64,000 nucleotides of DNA from contig OY253651.1 in assembly GCA_958009055.1 (NCBI GenBank), positions 930,001 through 994,000 of the forward strand. Reading direction: 5' to 3'. This document shows, piece by piece, positions 1 to 8,654 of this stretch; the stretch's first letter is position 1, and each line of letters begins with the position of its first letter. Origin of the DNA: Choricystis sp. odSpoLacu1 (lineage: Eukaryota > Chlorophyta > Trebouxiophyceae). Both the position numbers and the translations under genes were made by a program. The notes under the pieces were generated by a model that was not told where the DNA came from, searched no databases, and saw only the letters and a program-made list of their open reading frames with translations.

Positions 1-2
1 TG

Positions 3-1586
3 GCCACGAGCGGCGACGGCGTGGCGTCTGTTGTGAGTGCCGACGCGCCGCGCGCCCCACTTCCACCCTTGGTTGCTGCACGGGCAGCCACCGCCTCCGC
101 TCTGACGCAGTGGCTGGATGTTGGCCGGGACGACCCCTGGTCCCCCGACCTGGTGGCCAACGCGCTGGCGCGCGGGCGGCCCACCCTACGCGCAGGGTTG
201 GCAGGCGACCCGCCCGCCGACGCCGACGCCGACGCGGACGCCAGCCCCGCCGACACGCTGGCCACCCTGGTCCTGCTGGGCGACATCATGCCGTCCGAGT
301 GGCCGCCCGCAGGCGTGGCCCGCGCGACCACCCGCCCCCACCCGCCCCCCGACCGCGTCGCCACGCGCGCCGCGCTCGCGCGCGCATGCGCCCCCGCCGT
401 CGCCCCCCTCCTGCGCTGCGTGACGTCCGCCCTGGCCGCGCCCGCCGTCGTTACCCGGGCCGCCCTGGTGCGTTTCATTGCCCGCGCTTCCGGCCTGGGC
501 GGCGGCATGGGGGCCTTCCTCGCCGCACCACTCGCCGACGCTCTCGCCGACGCGGCCGCGCCCGCCGCGCCCGCGTTGGCCGCGCGCGCCGCGCTCGAGT
601 GCGCCGTCCCGCTGGCCTACCGCCCCGCCGTCAAGGCCGCCCTGCTGGACCTGGGGGCGGTGGGGTCGCTGGCCAAGCTGCTGGCGAAAGCTGTGCCGAC
701 CGCGGGCGGCGCGGGCGACGACGCAGTTATTGTCATGGCTCTGGAAACGGCCGCCGTTCTAGCCAACCCCGCCATCACCCTCGACCCCTCCCTCCCCCTG
801 GACGCGCGCGGCAGCGCTGACTCCCTGCCCCGCGGCCAGGGCGCCACCCTGGCCGCCGTTCTGCTGGCCAGCGTCGCGCGGTTGGGGGGCGCCGCGTCGG
901 TCGCGGTGCGCGTGCTGGACGCGCTGGCGGCGTCGCCACCCGGGCGGGGCACGCTGGCGGCAGCCGCGACCAAGTGGAGGGGGCAGGTGGATGTTGACAG
1001 CGGCGCCGACGGCGGTGGCGCGGCCGCCCTAGCGTGGGCTTCCGCCCGGCTGCGCGCCAAGAGTACGGCCGGCGCGGGCGCAGACGCGGCAGCCACCGTC
1101 GCCGCCATCCTGGACCGCGCGGCCGAGGATGGAGACGCCCTGGACGCAGACCCTCTGGACGTGGACGCCGCCCCCCAACGCTTTGCTGACGCGGTGGCGG
1201 CTGCCGTCGACGCGGCCCCCCGCCGCCGCGGCAACCGCAGCGACAACGACGACCCTCCGTCCACAGACGCGGACGCCCCCCCTCCCGCGGACGTGGCGCC
1301 CGACCCCGCAGCCCGCGTGTTCTGGCGCAACCTGGTGGCGCGGTATGGGGGCGGGCTGCCGCCGCCGCCACCCCTGGTCGGGTGGGACCTGCCTCCGACT
1401 CTGGCCCTGAGCGGCGCGGCCGCGCTGCCCGACGGCGCCGCCCCCCGCAAGCGGGCGCGCGGGGTTGCGTTGGTGGATCTGCCGGGCGCGCCCACGCTGG
1501 CCAGGCTGCCGTTTGTGGCGCGGGCGGTGGTTGAGGGGGAGGGAGGAGGAGCGGAAGGTGACGACAACCCGCCGCCCGGTGTTTGA
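3..1586 (+). CDS. Alanine-rich helical protein, 5' partial; possible virilizer (VIRMA)-like C-terminus
   Basis: The frame is already open at the window edge (codons run from base 3), so the start lies upstream; no in-frame ATG is needed inside the window. The visible 527 residues are rich in Ala, Pro and Asp and read as stacked helices. A segment containing LLGDIMPSEWP (about residues 92-102) is followed by helices, then an acidic linker, and near the end a basic stretch APRKRARG. A similar order (a short Leu/Pro motif after a helix, then helical repeats, then a C-terminal Lys/Arg-rich tail) occurs in the m6A-writer scaffold virilizer/VIRMA, which is the basis for the tentative name. No catalytic motif is visible. 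It could equally be another helical-repeat scaffold, so the functional call is weak; that it is a coding exon is well supported by length and codon use. Confidence 0.55.
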   Translation, partial: ATSGDGVASVVSADAPRAPLPPLVAARAATASALTQWLDVGRDDPWSPDLVANALARGRPTLRAGLAGDPPADADADADASPADTLATLVLLGDIMPSEWPPAGVARATTRPHPPPDRVATRAALARACAPAVAPLLRCVTSALAAPAVVTRAALVRFIARASGLGGGMGAFLAAPLADALADAAAPAAPALAARAALECAVPLAYRPAVKAALLDLGAVGSLAKLLAKAVPTAGGAGDDAVIVMALETAAVLANPAITLDPSLPLDARGSADSLPRGQGATLAAVLLASVARLGGAASVAVRVLDALAASPPGRGTLAAAATKWRGQVDVDSGADGGGAAALAWASARLRAKSTAGAGADAAATVAAILDRAAEDGDALDADPLDVDAAPQRFADAVAAAVDAAPRRRGNRSDNDDPPSTDADAPPPADVAPDPAARVFWRNLVARYGGGLPPPPPLVGWDLPPTLALSGAAALPDGAAPRKRARGVALVDLPGAPTLARLPFVARAVVEGEGGGAEGDDNPPPGV

Positions 1587-1632
1587 TTTGTTTTGCAACA
1601 CAGAAAACGAAACGCGCAAACTTCCCTTACAT

Positions 1633-2382
1633 TCACAGCACACCGTCAATCAAGTGCACCACACTCTTGCACGCGGCGACGTCGGGGCGCGTGATGCGGG
1701 CTGTGCCGCCCGCCCCCTTGACCACGCCGCCTCCGCCCACGCTCACCGTGTCGCCGCCTGCGGTCTGCACGCCCTCGCTGGCCGCAGCCAGCAGGGCAGA
1801 GGTGTAGGTCGCGTTCCCCCACGCGGGCGGCGGCACCAGCACGTGGCGCCCGACGTCGGCGGACTGCAGGCCAGCCGTCGGCGCGAGCAGGGTCAGCGTG
1901 GTGGCGGGCGACTTAAAGGCCGGCCCCCAGGGCGACAAAGCGGCCGCGTCAGCCACGGACGCCAGGCCGTTAGCGCGCAGCGTGTCGTCGAGCGTGCGGC
2001 AGGTGGGGCAGCGCCCGCACGAAATCTGTGTAAAGGGGAGGAAGGGGTGGGGGGAAGATGGGGGGCGTGGGTTGTGCTGCCTGGGACCCAGGCGCCGCCC
2101 ACCCTTGTTTTCCACCACCGACGGCCTGTCACATCGCGCACCCCTTCTCCTGGCCCACTCACGCACCTGGCAATACCCTTCCGGCAACTCCTTGATGCTC
2201 TTCTTCACCCAGTCGGCGCCATAGTCTCCGCGCGCAACGACGTCGGCGCACGAGGGGCCCAGCTTGAAGCCTTCGCCCGAACGCGGGCGGACGTCGGAGC
2301 AGGCGGTGTCGGCGGCAGAGACAGCACAGGCGGTGGCGACGAGCACGCACGCCGCCAGCGGTGGGAGGAGGAGGCGGGGCAT
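1633..2382 (-). CDS. Secreted fasciclin (FAS1) domain protein
   Basis: Two exons: 2382-2167 and 2025-1633, joined across a 141-bp GT-AG intron, giving 202 residues. The N-terminus is a signal peptide (basic MPR, then a Leu/Ala/Val core, likely cleavage after VSA near residue 23). The mature part has a CGRCPTC segment just after the splice site and then a single FAS1-like domain: the H1-type strand TLTLLAPT and the family-typical ending VVHLIDGVL, where the protein stops. FAS1 domains mediate adhesion in extracellular matrix or cell walls, so an extracellular or membrane-surface role is inferred. The start was chosen at 2382 because it begins the signal peptide; an upstream in-frame ATG would add a polar leader. 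The intron has no in-frame stop and is a multiple of three, so unspliced mRNA would also be translatable. Confidence 0.8.
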   Translation of the reverse strand: MPRLLLPPLAACVLVATACAVSAADTACSDVRPRSGEGFKLGPSCADVVARGDYGADWVKKSIKELPEGYCQVREWARRRGARCDRPSVVENKGGRRLGPRQHNPRPPSSPHPFLPFTQISCGRCPTCRTLDDTLRANGLASVADAAALSPWGPAFKSPATTLTLLAPTAGLQSADVGRHVLVPPPAWGNATYTSALLAAASEGVQTAGGDTVSVGGGGVVKGAGGTARITRPDVAACKSVVHLIDGVL

Positions 2383-2838
2383 AGGGTGGTGGGTGAGAGG
2401 CGAGTGATTGTTGGAAGATAAAAAAAGAGAAGAAGAGTGAAGGATGATTTTTTTTCCTGTTTTCATCAAGGCGCGCGTGTTTTACAACCCGTGGCGTCGT
2501 TGGCCCCCCGCCTTTGTAAGAAGGGCAGGGTGGTCGAGAACAAGCGGCGTGCGAGTGAAACCAAGGAGGCGCTCTCGGTGTGGGGAGAGCGAGGCGGGGG
2601 GATAGTTTTTCATTGTTCCTTCGTGGGCAGCGGCGGGCACAAAAAAGAAAGGACCTTCGTCTTCAGGGGGGAGACAACAAGAAAAGAGGGAGGGGGGGGG
2701 GGGGGGGTGTACAACACCTCCAGTCGTGTCGTACTTCGACTGTGCGAGAGGGTGGGGGAAAGGGGAGGGAAAGAAAAGCGTGATGGACAATGGTGCCGGG
2801 GCGGCAGGGTCAGGACGCGAAACAAGCACCAGCTTCAA
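2383..2838. other. Spacer: fasciclin gene promoter and kinase 3' end
   Basis: The 456 bases lie between the start of the fasciclin gene and the stop of the first kinase, both on the minus strand. The stretch should hold the fasciclin promoter and the kinase 3' UTR. A run of 13 G residues lies near 2694-2706. No coding signal is seen. Confidence 0.5.
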
Positions 2839-4282
2839 TCACTCTGGCACCGAGTCCAGGGCCGCCGGCACCTGCACCGGCCTCTCGTCAAAGTCCAGGC
2901 CGTCGGCACCGCTGACGGCGGCGCCGGTGGACTTGTCGCCGCCGCCCGCGTCGGCGTCGCCGCCGACGCCGGCCGGCCACGGCGACGCGGCCGCCACGCA
3001 CGCGGCCGACAGGACGGCCTGGATCTCGGCCAGCGACTGCCTTCCCGGCACGCCGCCCGCTTGCTCGGCCAGCAGGCGGGCGTTCAGGTCACGCGCGTTG
3101 GGGGGCAGGGCCACCAGGAACCAGGGGTGCATCATGACGTCGTCGAGCGTGGCGCGGCGCGACGGGTCGGCCACCAGCATCTTGGCCAGCAGGTCGGCGG
3201 CCCCGGGGGCGCGCGCCAGGTCGCCTGGAGCCGAGTCGGCCGCCACGACGCGCTGCAGCATGGCGCGCAGCCGCTGCGCGGGGGCCAGGGCGGCATCCTC
3301 CGGCCGCCCAAACGGGTAGCACCCGCACAGCATCACGTACAGCGTCACCCCCAGCGACCACACGTCTGCTGCGCGCCCATCGTAGGTGGCGCCATCGGCC
3401 GCCAGCACGACCTCGGGGGCCAGGTAGGCAGGCGTCCCGACGCGTGTCCCTGGCGCCGACTGTTGGTGCGCGTGCTTGGAATACCCAAAGTCTGCGAGTT
3501 TGACCAGGGGGCGGTGGACGTCCGCCAGCAGCGTGTTCTCCAGCTTGATGTCCCGGTTGGCGACGCCCTTGGCGTGGCAGTAGTCGAGGGCCAGGGTCAA
3601 CTGTTGAAAGTACCAGCGTGCGTCGGGTTCGGGCAGGCCGCAGCAGCGCGCGACCAGGGCAAACAGGTCGCCCCCGCCCGCCAGCTCCAGGGCGATGCCC
3701 AGGTGGGTGGAGGTGAGGAAGACGGCGCGCAGGTCGATGACGTGGGGGTGGGCGACGGAGGCGTGGTTGAGGACTTCGCGCACGACGTACTTTGTGACGG
3801 CGCCCCCCCGCGGAATCAGTTTGACGGCGACTGCATCCCCGGACGCCGCGTCCACGGCCTCCAGGACGGTGCCAAAGGCACCCCGGTTGAGGACGCGTAT
3901 CTGTGGGGTGGTGGGGAGGGGAGGAGGTGGGTTTGTGGGGCGAAAAAAGGGCGGCGCGTTGGTCACGCCCTGATGGCAAACCTTTTGGCGCGACGCGCGA
4001 CGCTAAACCGGCACCACTCTGCCGAATGCCTCCCCCTGACACGAGCGGAGAATGTCGTTGGTCCAATGGGTGCAAGGAGCGGCCAGCGTGGAGGGGTGGG
4101 GGCGGCGATGGAGGCAACCGACGCTCCGAAGCGCCCGACCTGAATCCCCCTCTCTTTCTCCCAAAAACAAAAAACACACGCACCGGCGTGTACGCCGTCC
4201 CCGCCAGCGCGTTGTTGATGTCAAAGTCGGGCACCGTGGCGTCGTCCGGCGGCGCGGCGGGCAGGGGTTCACCGGTGGCCAT
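2839..4282 (-). CDS. SnRK2-like serine/threonine protein kinase, copy A
   Basis: Two exons, 4282-4184 and 3900-2839, with an intron of 283 bp, give 386 residues. Exon 1 encodes a short acidic leader and exon 2 the whole kinase. Visible motifs: glycine loop NRGAFGTV, VAVK lysine near residue 60, catalytic loop NRDIKLENTLL, DFG in ADFGYSKH, activation segment with GTPAYLAPE, and DVWSLGVTLYVML. The KLENTLL and GTPAYLAPE wording is typical of plant and algal SnRK2 kinases, which act in osmotic, ABA or nutrient (sulfur) stress signalling. The HRD histidine is Asn and the first glycine of the loop is Asn; catalytic Asp, Lys and DFG are kept, so activity is likely. The C-terminus is Ala/Gly/Asp-rich rather than a long acidic box. 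It is followed upstream in tandem by copy B, with the intron at the same place. Confidence 0.9.
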
Positions 4283-4719
4283 GGCGTCGCCCGCCCAGCG
4301 GCGCGGGTGTCAGCGTCGGAGTGTGCGGCCGGCGCCCCGCGCCGAGCGCGTGCCCTCGCTCCGCGACCCGCGTGGTGTTCACTGGTGTCGTGTGTGCGGT
4401 GTGTGCCGCCGCACACACAGGAGAGCGGGAAGGCGGGGGTCCCCGCGCGCACGGTGGCGACGCCTGCAATTGGAAAAGAAAAGAAAAAAAGCGATAGCGG
4501 ACTCGCTGTTTTGTGTGGCTCTCGCGTCGCCTCACAGCAAAAAACTCTACCACCCTGTGCGTTGGCCAAACCCGACTGCACAACGAAAAACACGCTGCGT
4601 GGCGCGCGTTCCTTGTTTCTGCTTTTTGCGGTGTGTGTGTGTGTAACAGAAAAAGAAGAAGGCGTGGAAAAAAAGAGACCCGCCCCAGCGTGTGTTGTTA
4701 AACAACCCTCTACCCTCTC
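4283..4719. other. Spacer between tandem kinase genes
   Basis: The 437 bases separate the two kinase genes. They include a short (GT)n run near 4631-4643 and A-rich stretches close to the stop of copy B. The stretch should hold the copy A promoter and copy B 3' UTR; no gene is seen. Confidence 0.5.
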
Positions 4720-6200
4720 TCACACACTGGCCCCCGCCCCCCACTCATCATACTGGCTCTCCTCAAACTGTTCCGCGTCCATGGTGGAGTCGATGAAGTC
4801 ATCATTCTCCCACCCCGCCGGCCCCGCGGGCGGCGCCTGCGCCTCCCGCATGATGCGCTGAATCTCGTCCACGCTCTGCACCCCGGGCCCAGGGGCGGGC
4901 AGGTTGTCATTCATCTCTGCCACACCCGGCGGCAGGTCCCGCACATACCACGGGTGCGCCTGGATGTCGGGCACACGGATGCGCTTGGCCGGGTCGGGCA
5001 CCAGGATGCGGGCCAACAGGTCGCGCAACTCTTTCGACGCTTTGACGTGAGGAGGCAGTTCATACTCGACGCGCAGGATGCGTTGAATCATTTTCTGCAG
5101 CTTCTGGGCGTCGTGCTTGTCTTCGGGACGCTCAAACGGGTACGCGCCAGCCAGCATGACGTACAGCATGACGCCGCACGACCAGATGTCGGCCACTTTG
5201 CCGTCATACGTCGCGCCCTTGGTCGTCATGATGACCTCGGGCGCCAGGTACGCGGGCGTCCCCACCCTCGACCCCGGCGCCGACTGAAACTTTTCGTGCT
5301 TGGAGTAGCCAAAGTCGCAGATCTTGAGCAATGGGCGTGGCGACCCATCCAGCAGCGTGTTCTCCAGCTTGATGTCGCGCGACGCGACGCCCATGCGGTG
5401 CAGATAGTCGACGCCGACGATCAGTTGCTGGAAGAACCAGCGTGCCTCCGACTCTTTGAGGCCGCCCCTGCGAACGACGTACTCAAACATGTCGCCCCCG
5501 GGGACATATTCCATGGCGATGGCCAGGTAGCGGGGCGTGAGGAACACTTCACGAAACTGGACGACGTGCGGGTGCATCAGCATGCGGTGGTTGAGAATTT
5601 CACGCTCCACATACTTGGTCACCTTGTCGCCACGCTCGATGAACTTGACGGCCACCTGCTGGCCGGTGGCGTGGTCGGCGCAGAGCTCGACAAAGCCAAA
5701 CGTGCCCGAGTTGAGGGAACGGAGCTGGGTGGTTGGTGGGAGGGGTGGTTGTGAGCAAACACAGGCCCAGGACGTGGTGGCGCACACGCTGGCCCGCCAC
5801 ACGAGAGAGTGGGGCGGGCGGGCGTCGGCGGGAAAGCAAGACCGAATTTCCCCTCTCCCTCCGAGCGCGCGCGCCTGGCGTACGCAAACCAGCTTCCTGC
5901 CACCCGCTCCCCAGCCGCGGCAGGCCCGTTCACCACCCACATCGCGAAGCTGGGGGTAGCGGCTGTGCTGGTGGCACAGCCGACCGGGCGGCGGGAGGGG
6001 GGGCGGGGGGGGCAGCGAGAGGCCGCGTTTCGCCCTGCTCCCGCAATTGCGAATGGGGAGAGCAGAGGGCGGCGCCGCGCGGGCGCGCCACACACTCTCT
6101 ATGTCCACACACACACGCCACGCACCTTGTAGTACTTGGACCCTTTGCCCAGCACGTCGTCCTCGTCGGCGCCGCCGCCGGGCGTGCCGGCGGGCGGCAT
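4720..6200 (-). CDS. SnRK2-like serine/threonine protein kinase, copy B
   Basis: Exons 6200-6126 and 5724-4720 flank a 401-bp intron; the product is 359 residues. The first 25 residues (ending GKGSKYYK) are a leader and the kinase follows. Motifs seen: loop NSGTFGFV, VAVKFIERG, catalytic loop SRDIKLENTLLD, ICDFGYSKH, SAPGSRVGTPAYLAPE and DIWSCGVMLYVML. The tail is acidic (WENDDFIDSTMDAEQFEE), as in the SnRK2 regulatory region. This copy is nearer to canonical SnRK2s than copy A. Here the HRD histidine is Ser. Both copies share the intron site immediately before the glycine loop, which argues for tandem duplication. Substrates cannot be told from sequence. Confidence 0.92.
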
Positions 6201-6462
6201 GAGGGCAGAAAACGCGGCGCACAGGCGCGCGGGGGCAAGGCAGGGGGGTGCGGTGCGTGCAGACGCGTGCGCTGGTGCAGGGAGCGTTGTTACGTGTGGG
6301 GTGGGTGGTGGTGGGGCGTCGGCCTGTGCCGGCTGCGCCCGTGGAGCGCGGTTTTCCAAAAGTAAGAAACAGGTGTAAACAAATCGGCCTGCGAACTCCT
6401 CCTCCAAAAACACTAACAACACCAGGCGCGTGTGCCGCGCCGCTGCGCGGTCTTTCTGAACT

Positions 6463-7602
6463 ATGCGTATCACCGCCTTGTCACGCGTGCCACGGCGCCT
6501 GGTGGTCCGCCACCGCCGCGCCGTCGCAGCAGCGTCGACGTCGTCGCCTCTCATAGCCACCACCCCCCAACCCCCGCTCAGCGAACGCCCTGTTGCCTAT
6601 GCCACTACCCCTGCCGACATGTTGGCCTGGTGCAAGTGGGCGGAGGGTCAACTGGCGGCGGTTGGCGACACTCTGACCCGCGACGGCGGCCCCTCCAAAG
6701 ACGAGCTGCGGCGCGAATTACGCTGGCTGCTGGAGGATGGAGTAGGCGACCCTCCCGGCTGGGCCAGTGTGCGGGCCGACCTGACGGCCTGGTTTGGGAG
6801 TGGGAACAGCGGCGAAGACGCGAGCAACAACGCAGCCACCATCCCTCTGCGCGCGCCGCTGGCTGCGCTCACAGACGGCTGGACCGCCCGCCTGCACGAC
6901 CGCGTCCCCTTGCAGTACGTCACAGGAGCGTCTCACTGGCGCGACATGGTGCTGGCTGTGGGGCCGGGAGTGTTGGTGCCGCGCCCCGAGACTGAGATGT
7001 TGGTGGACCTCGCTTCTGCAGCAGCAGCCACCTCCCCCCACCCTGCTGTCACAATATCCCCCTGGGTCGACGCCGGCACCGGCAGCGGCGCCCTGGCCCT
7101 GGGGCTGGCGGCCGTGCTGCCGCCGAGCGTGGGCACAGTGTTTGCGACGGACGCGAGCGCAGAGGCCGCGGCCTGGGCGCGCCTAAACGTGGCCCGCCTG
7201 GCGCGCGCGGGCGGCCCGTCCATCTTCGTGCACATTGGAGACTGGCTGGCCCCCGTGCCGGGAGCGGACGCGCGGCGGCTGGGCGGGCTCGTGTCCAACC
7301 CGCCCTACATACCGGCGCGCCTGCTGCCGTCGCTGCAGCCCGAGGTCGGGCGCCACGAACCCCGAGACGCGCTGGATGGAGGGGGCGACGAAGGCACGGC
7401 GGCCTATGCTGCCTTGCTGGATGCTGCTCCTGGTGCGCTTGTGCAGGGTGGCTTTCTGGGACTGGAAACGCACGGCCACGGCCAGGCGGAGCGGGTGGCG
7501 GACGCGTTGACCCGGCAGGACGGGAGGCCATGGACCGACGTGCGCGTGGTGAATGATGAGAGGGGAGTGGCCCGGTTTGTGACGGCGGTGCGAGGGGAGT
7601 AG
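6463..7602 (+). CDS. prmC: PrmC/HemK release-factor glutamine methyltransferase, probably organellar
   Basis: A single exon encodes 379 residues. The enzyme family transfers a methyl group from S-adenosylmethionine to the Gln of the GGQ motif in class 1 release factors. Evidence: VPRPETE near residue 173, SAM-binding motif DAGTGSGALALGL, and the catalytic/substrate NPPYIP motif at residue 279, in the correct order. An N-terminal helical domain precedes the methyltransferase fold, as in PrmC. The first roughly 30 residues are rich in Arg, Ala and Ser and lack acids, which fits a plastid or mitochondrial targeting peptide; organellar release factors RF1/RF2 would then be substrates. The gene is divergent from the copy B kinase with 262 bases between starts. 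Confidence 0.9.
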   Translation: MRITALSRVPRRLVVRHRRAVAAASTSSPLIATTPQPPLSERPVAYATTPADMLAWCKWAEGQLAAVGDTLTRDGGPSKDELRRELRWLLEDGVGDPPGWASVRADLTAWFGSGNSGEDASNNAATIPLRAPLAALTDGWTARLHDRVPLQYVTGASHWRDMVLAVGPGVLVPRPETEMLVDLASAAAATSPHPAVTISPWVDAGTGSGALALGLAAVLPPSVGTVFATDASAEAAAWARLNVARLARAGGPSIFVHIGDWLAPVPGADARRLGGLVSNPPYIPARLLPSLQPEVGRHEPRDALDGGGDEGTAAYAALLDAAPGALVQGGFLGLETHGHGQAERVADALTRQDGRPWTDVRVVNDERGVARFVTAVRGE

Positions 7603-7654
7603 AGAGAGGCGGAGGGAGGAAAACACTGTTCAGTAACAAAAAAACAAAACAAAA

Positions 7655-8186
7655 TCATTTTTTCTTCTTGCCCGCCCGCTTGCCCTCTCCCTTCTTGGGG
7701 GCCACCTTGCCGCGCCGCCTGAGGCGCTCCAGCTTGGCTTTGCGGCTGTTGTGTGTGGGGGGTGGAGAGTGTGTGAGACACCTGCGTGCGCGCCTGCGTT
7801 AGCGCTTGCACGCCCTTGCACCAAAACGCGCCCTCCTTTCCCTCTCTCCCTCTTTCTTTCTCTTCAAAAACTCACCGTATATCATCCACATCCATAAACA
7901 AAGGGTCCACTATTTCGGGCGGGTACCACGCCGACACCGCTGGCCCCGCCAGCCGCTTCCTCAGCAGCTTGCGCCCCGACGGCCGCCCGTCACCGATGGC
8001 GGTGCCGAAGATGCGGGCTCGCGCGTCGTCCAGCGACTCGTCGTCAGGGGCGGCCGAGGACGACGATGCGTGGCGCGCCGTGACGGACCGCCACGCGGCG
8101 GCGACCGCGGCGAAAGGGGCGGGGGGGTGCGAGGTGCCTGCAGTCGCGGACGACAGGAGACGTGCAAGGCCGCGGCGCAGAGACAT
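7655..8186 (-). CDS. MRPS33: Mitochondrial ribosomal protein mS33
   Basis: Exon 1 is 8186-7876 and exon 2 is 7745-7655; the codon split over the junction gives Arg and yields 133 residues. Family signatures are ARIFG, GRKLLRKRLAGP, a YPPEI motif followed by DPLF, and a very basic C-terminus ending RRRGKVAPKKGEGKRAGKKKK-like. mS33 is a small-subunit mitoribosome protein of eukaryotes without a bacterial counterpart. The first ~35 residues (MSLRRGLARLL...) form an amphipathic basic leader typical of mitochondrial import. The 3' end nearly abuts the end of the convergent prmC gene (52 bases between stops). Confidence 0.9.
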
Positions 8187-8327
8187 TGTGGGGATGAGGG
8201 GGAGGAGAGGGACGCGCGAGGCGTGTGATTGGAGCCGCCCGCGCTGCTCACGGCTCGAGCGAAGAGTGCCAAAATCAGTTTTCCCGTGCCATTTCGCCTC
8301 TCTTTCCGTCAACACGCTTCGCTCTCG

Positions 8328-8426
8328 ATGTCGCTGCTGGGCTTTGAGGTGCTCTGCCTGATGCTGCTGGGAGTGACGGTGCCCTACATTCTGTGGCGGA
8401 GGCGCACTGCGGCCGAACCGTTTTGA
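8328..8426 (+). CDS. 32-residue single-span membrane microprotein (hypothetical)
   Basis: A short reading frame starts at ATG 8328 and encodes 32 residues: a short N-terminus, one hydrophobic span (LCLMLLGVTVPYILW), then a basic WRRR stop-transfer and a polar tail. It sits 141 bases from the divergent mS33 start and is followed by a T-rich tail, which looks like a transcript end. The size and topology resemble small subunits of membrane complexes (for example the oligosaccharyltransferase subunit OST4 or respiratory-complex microsubunits), but no family is recognised. A longer in-frame reading with upstream codons exists, but the 32-residue version has the more natural start. Chance cannot be excluded. 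Confidence 0.45.
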   Translation: MSLLGFEVLCLMLLGVTVPYILWRRRTAAEPF

Positions 8427-8654
8427 TTTTGTTTTTGGTTTGGTCCCACCCATCCCCCGCCTTTTCATTGTAAACGGCAGCACAATACAGAGATGAGCAA
8501 ACGTTGCACTCACTGGGGGTGTGCGTGCTGCGGAGAGGTGCTATGTGGCGTGAAAAACATCCATTTTCTTCCGTATAACAAACTAAAAACAGACCCGCGC
8601 GCTCTCCCCCCCTTCCGCCACAGCGCTTGCAGCACAGAAAGCCAGTCAGCCAAC

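Noticed and set aside
617..1636. Long minus-strand frame opposite the virilizer-like gene
   Set aside because: Ser/Arg-rich chance frame; the plus frame has the helical protein-like pattern.
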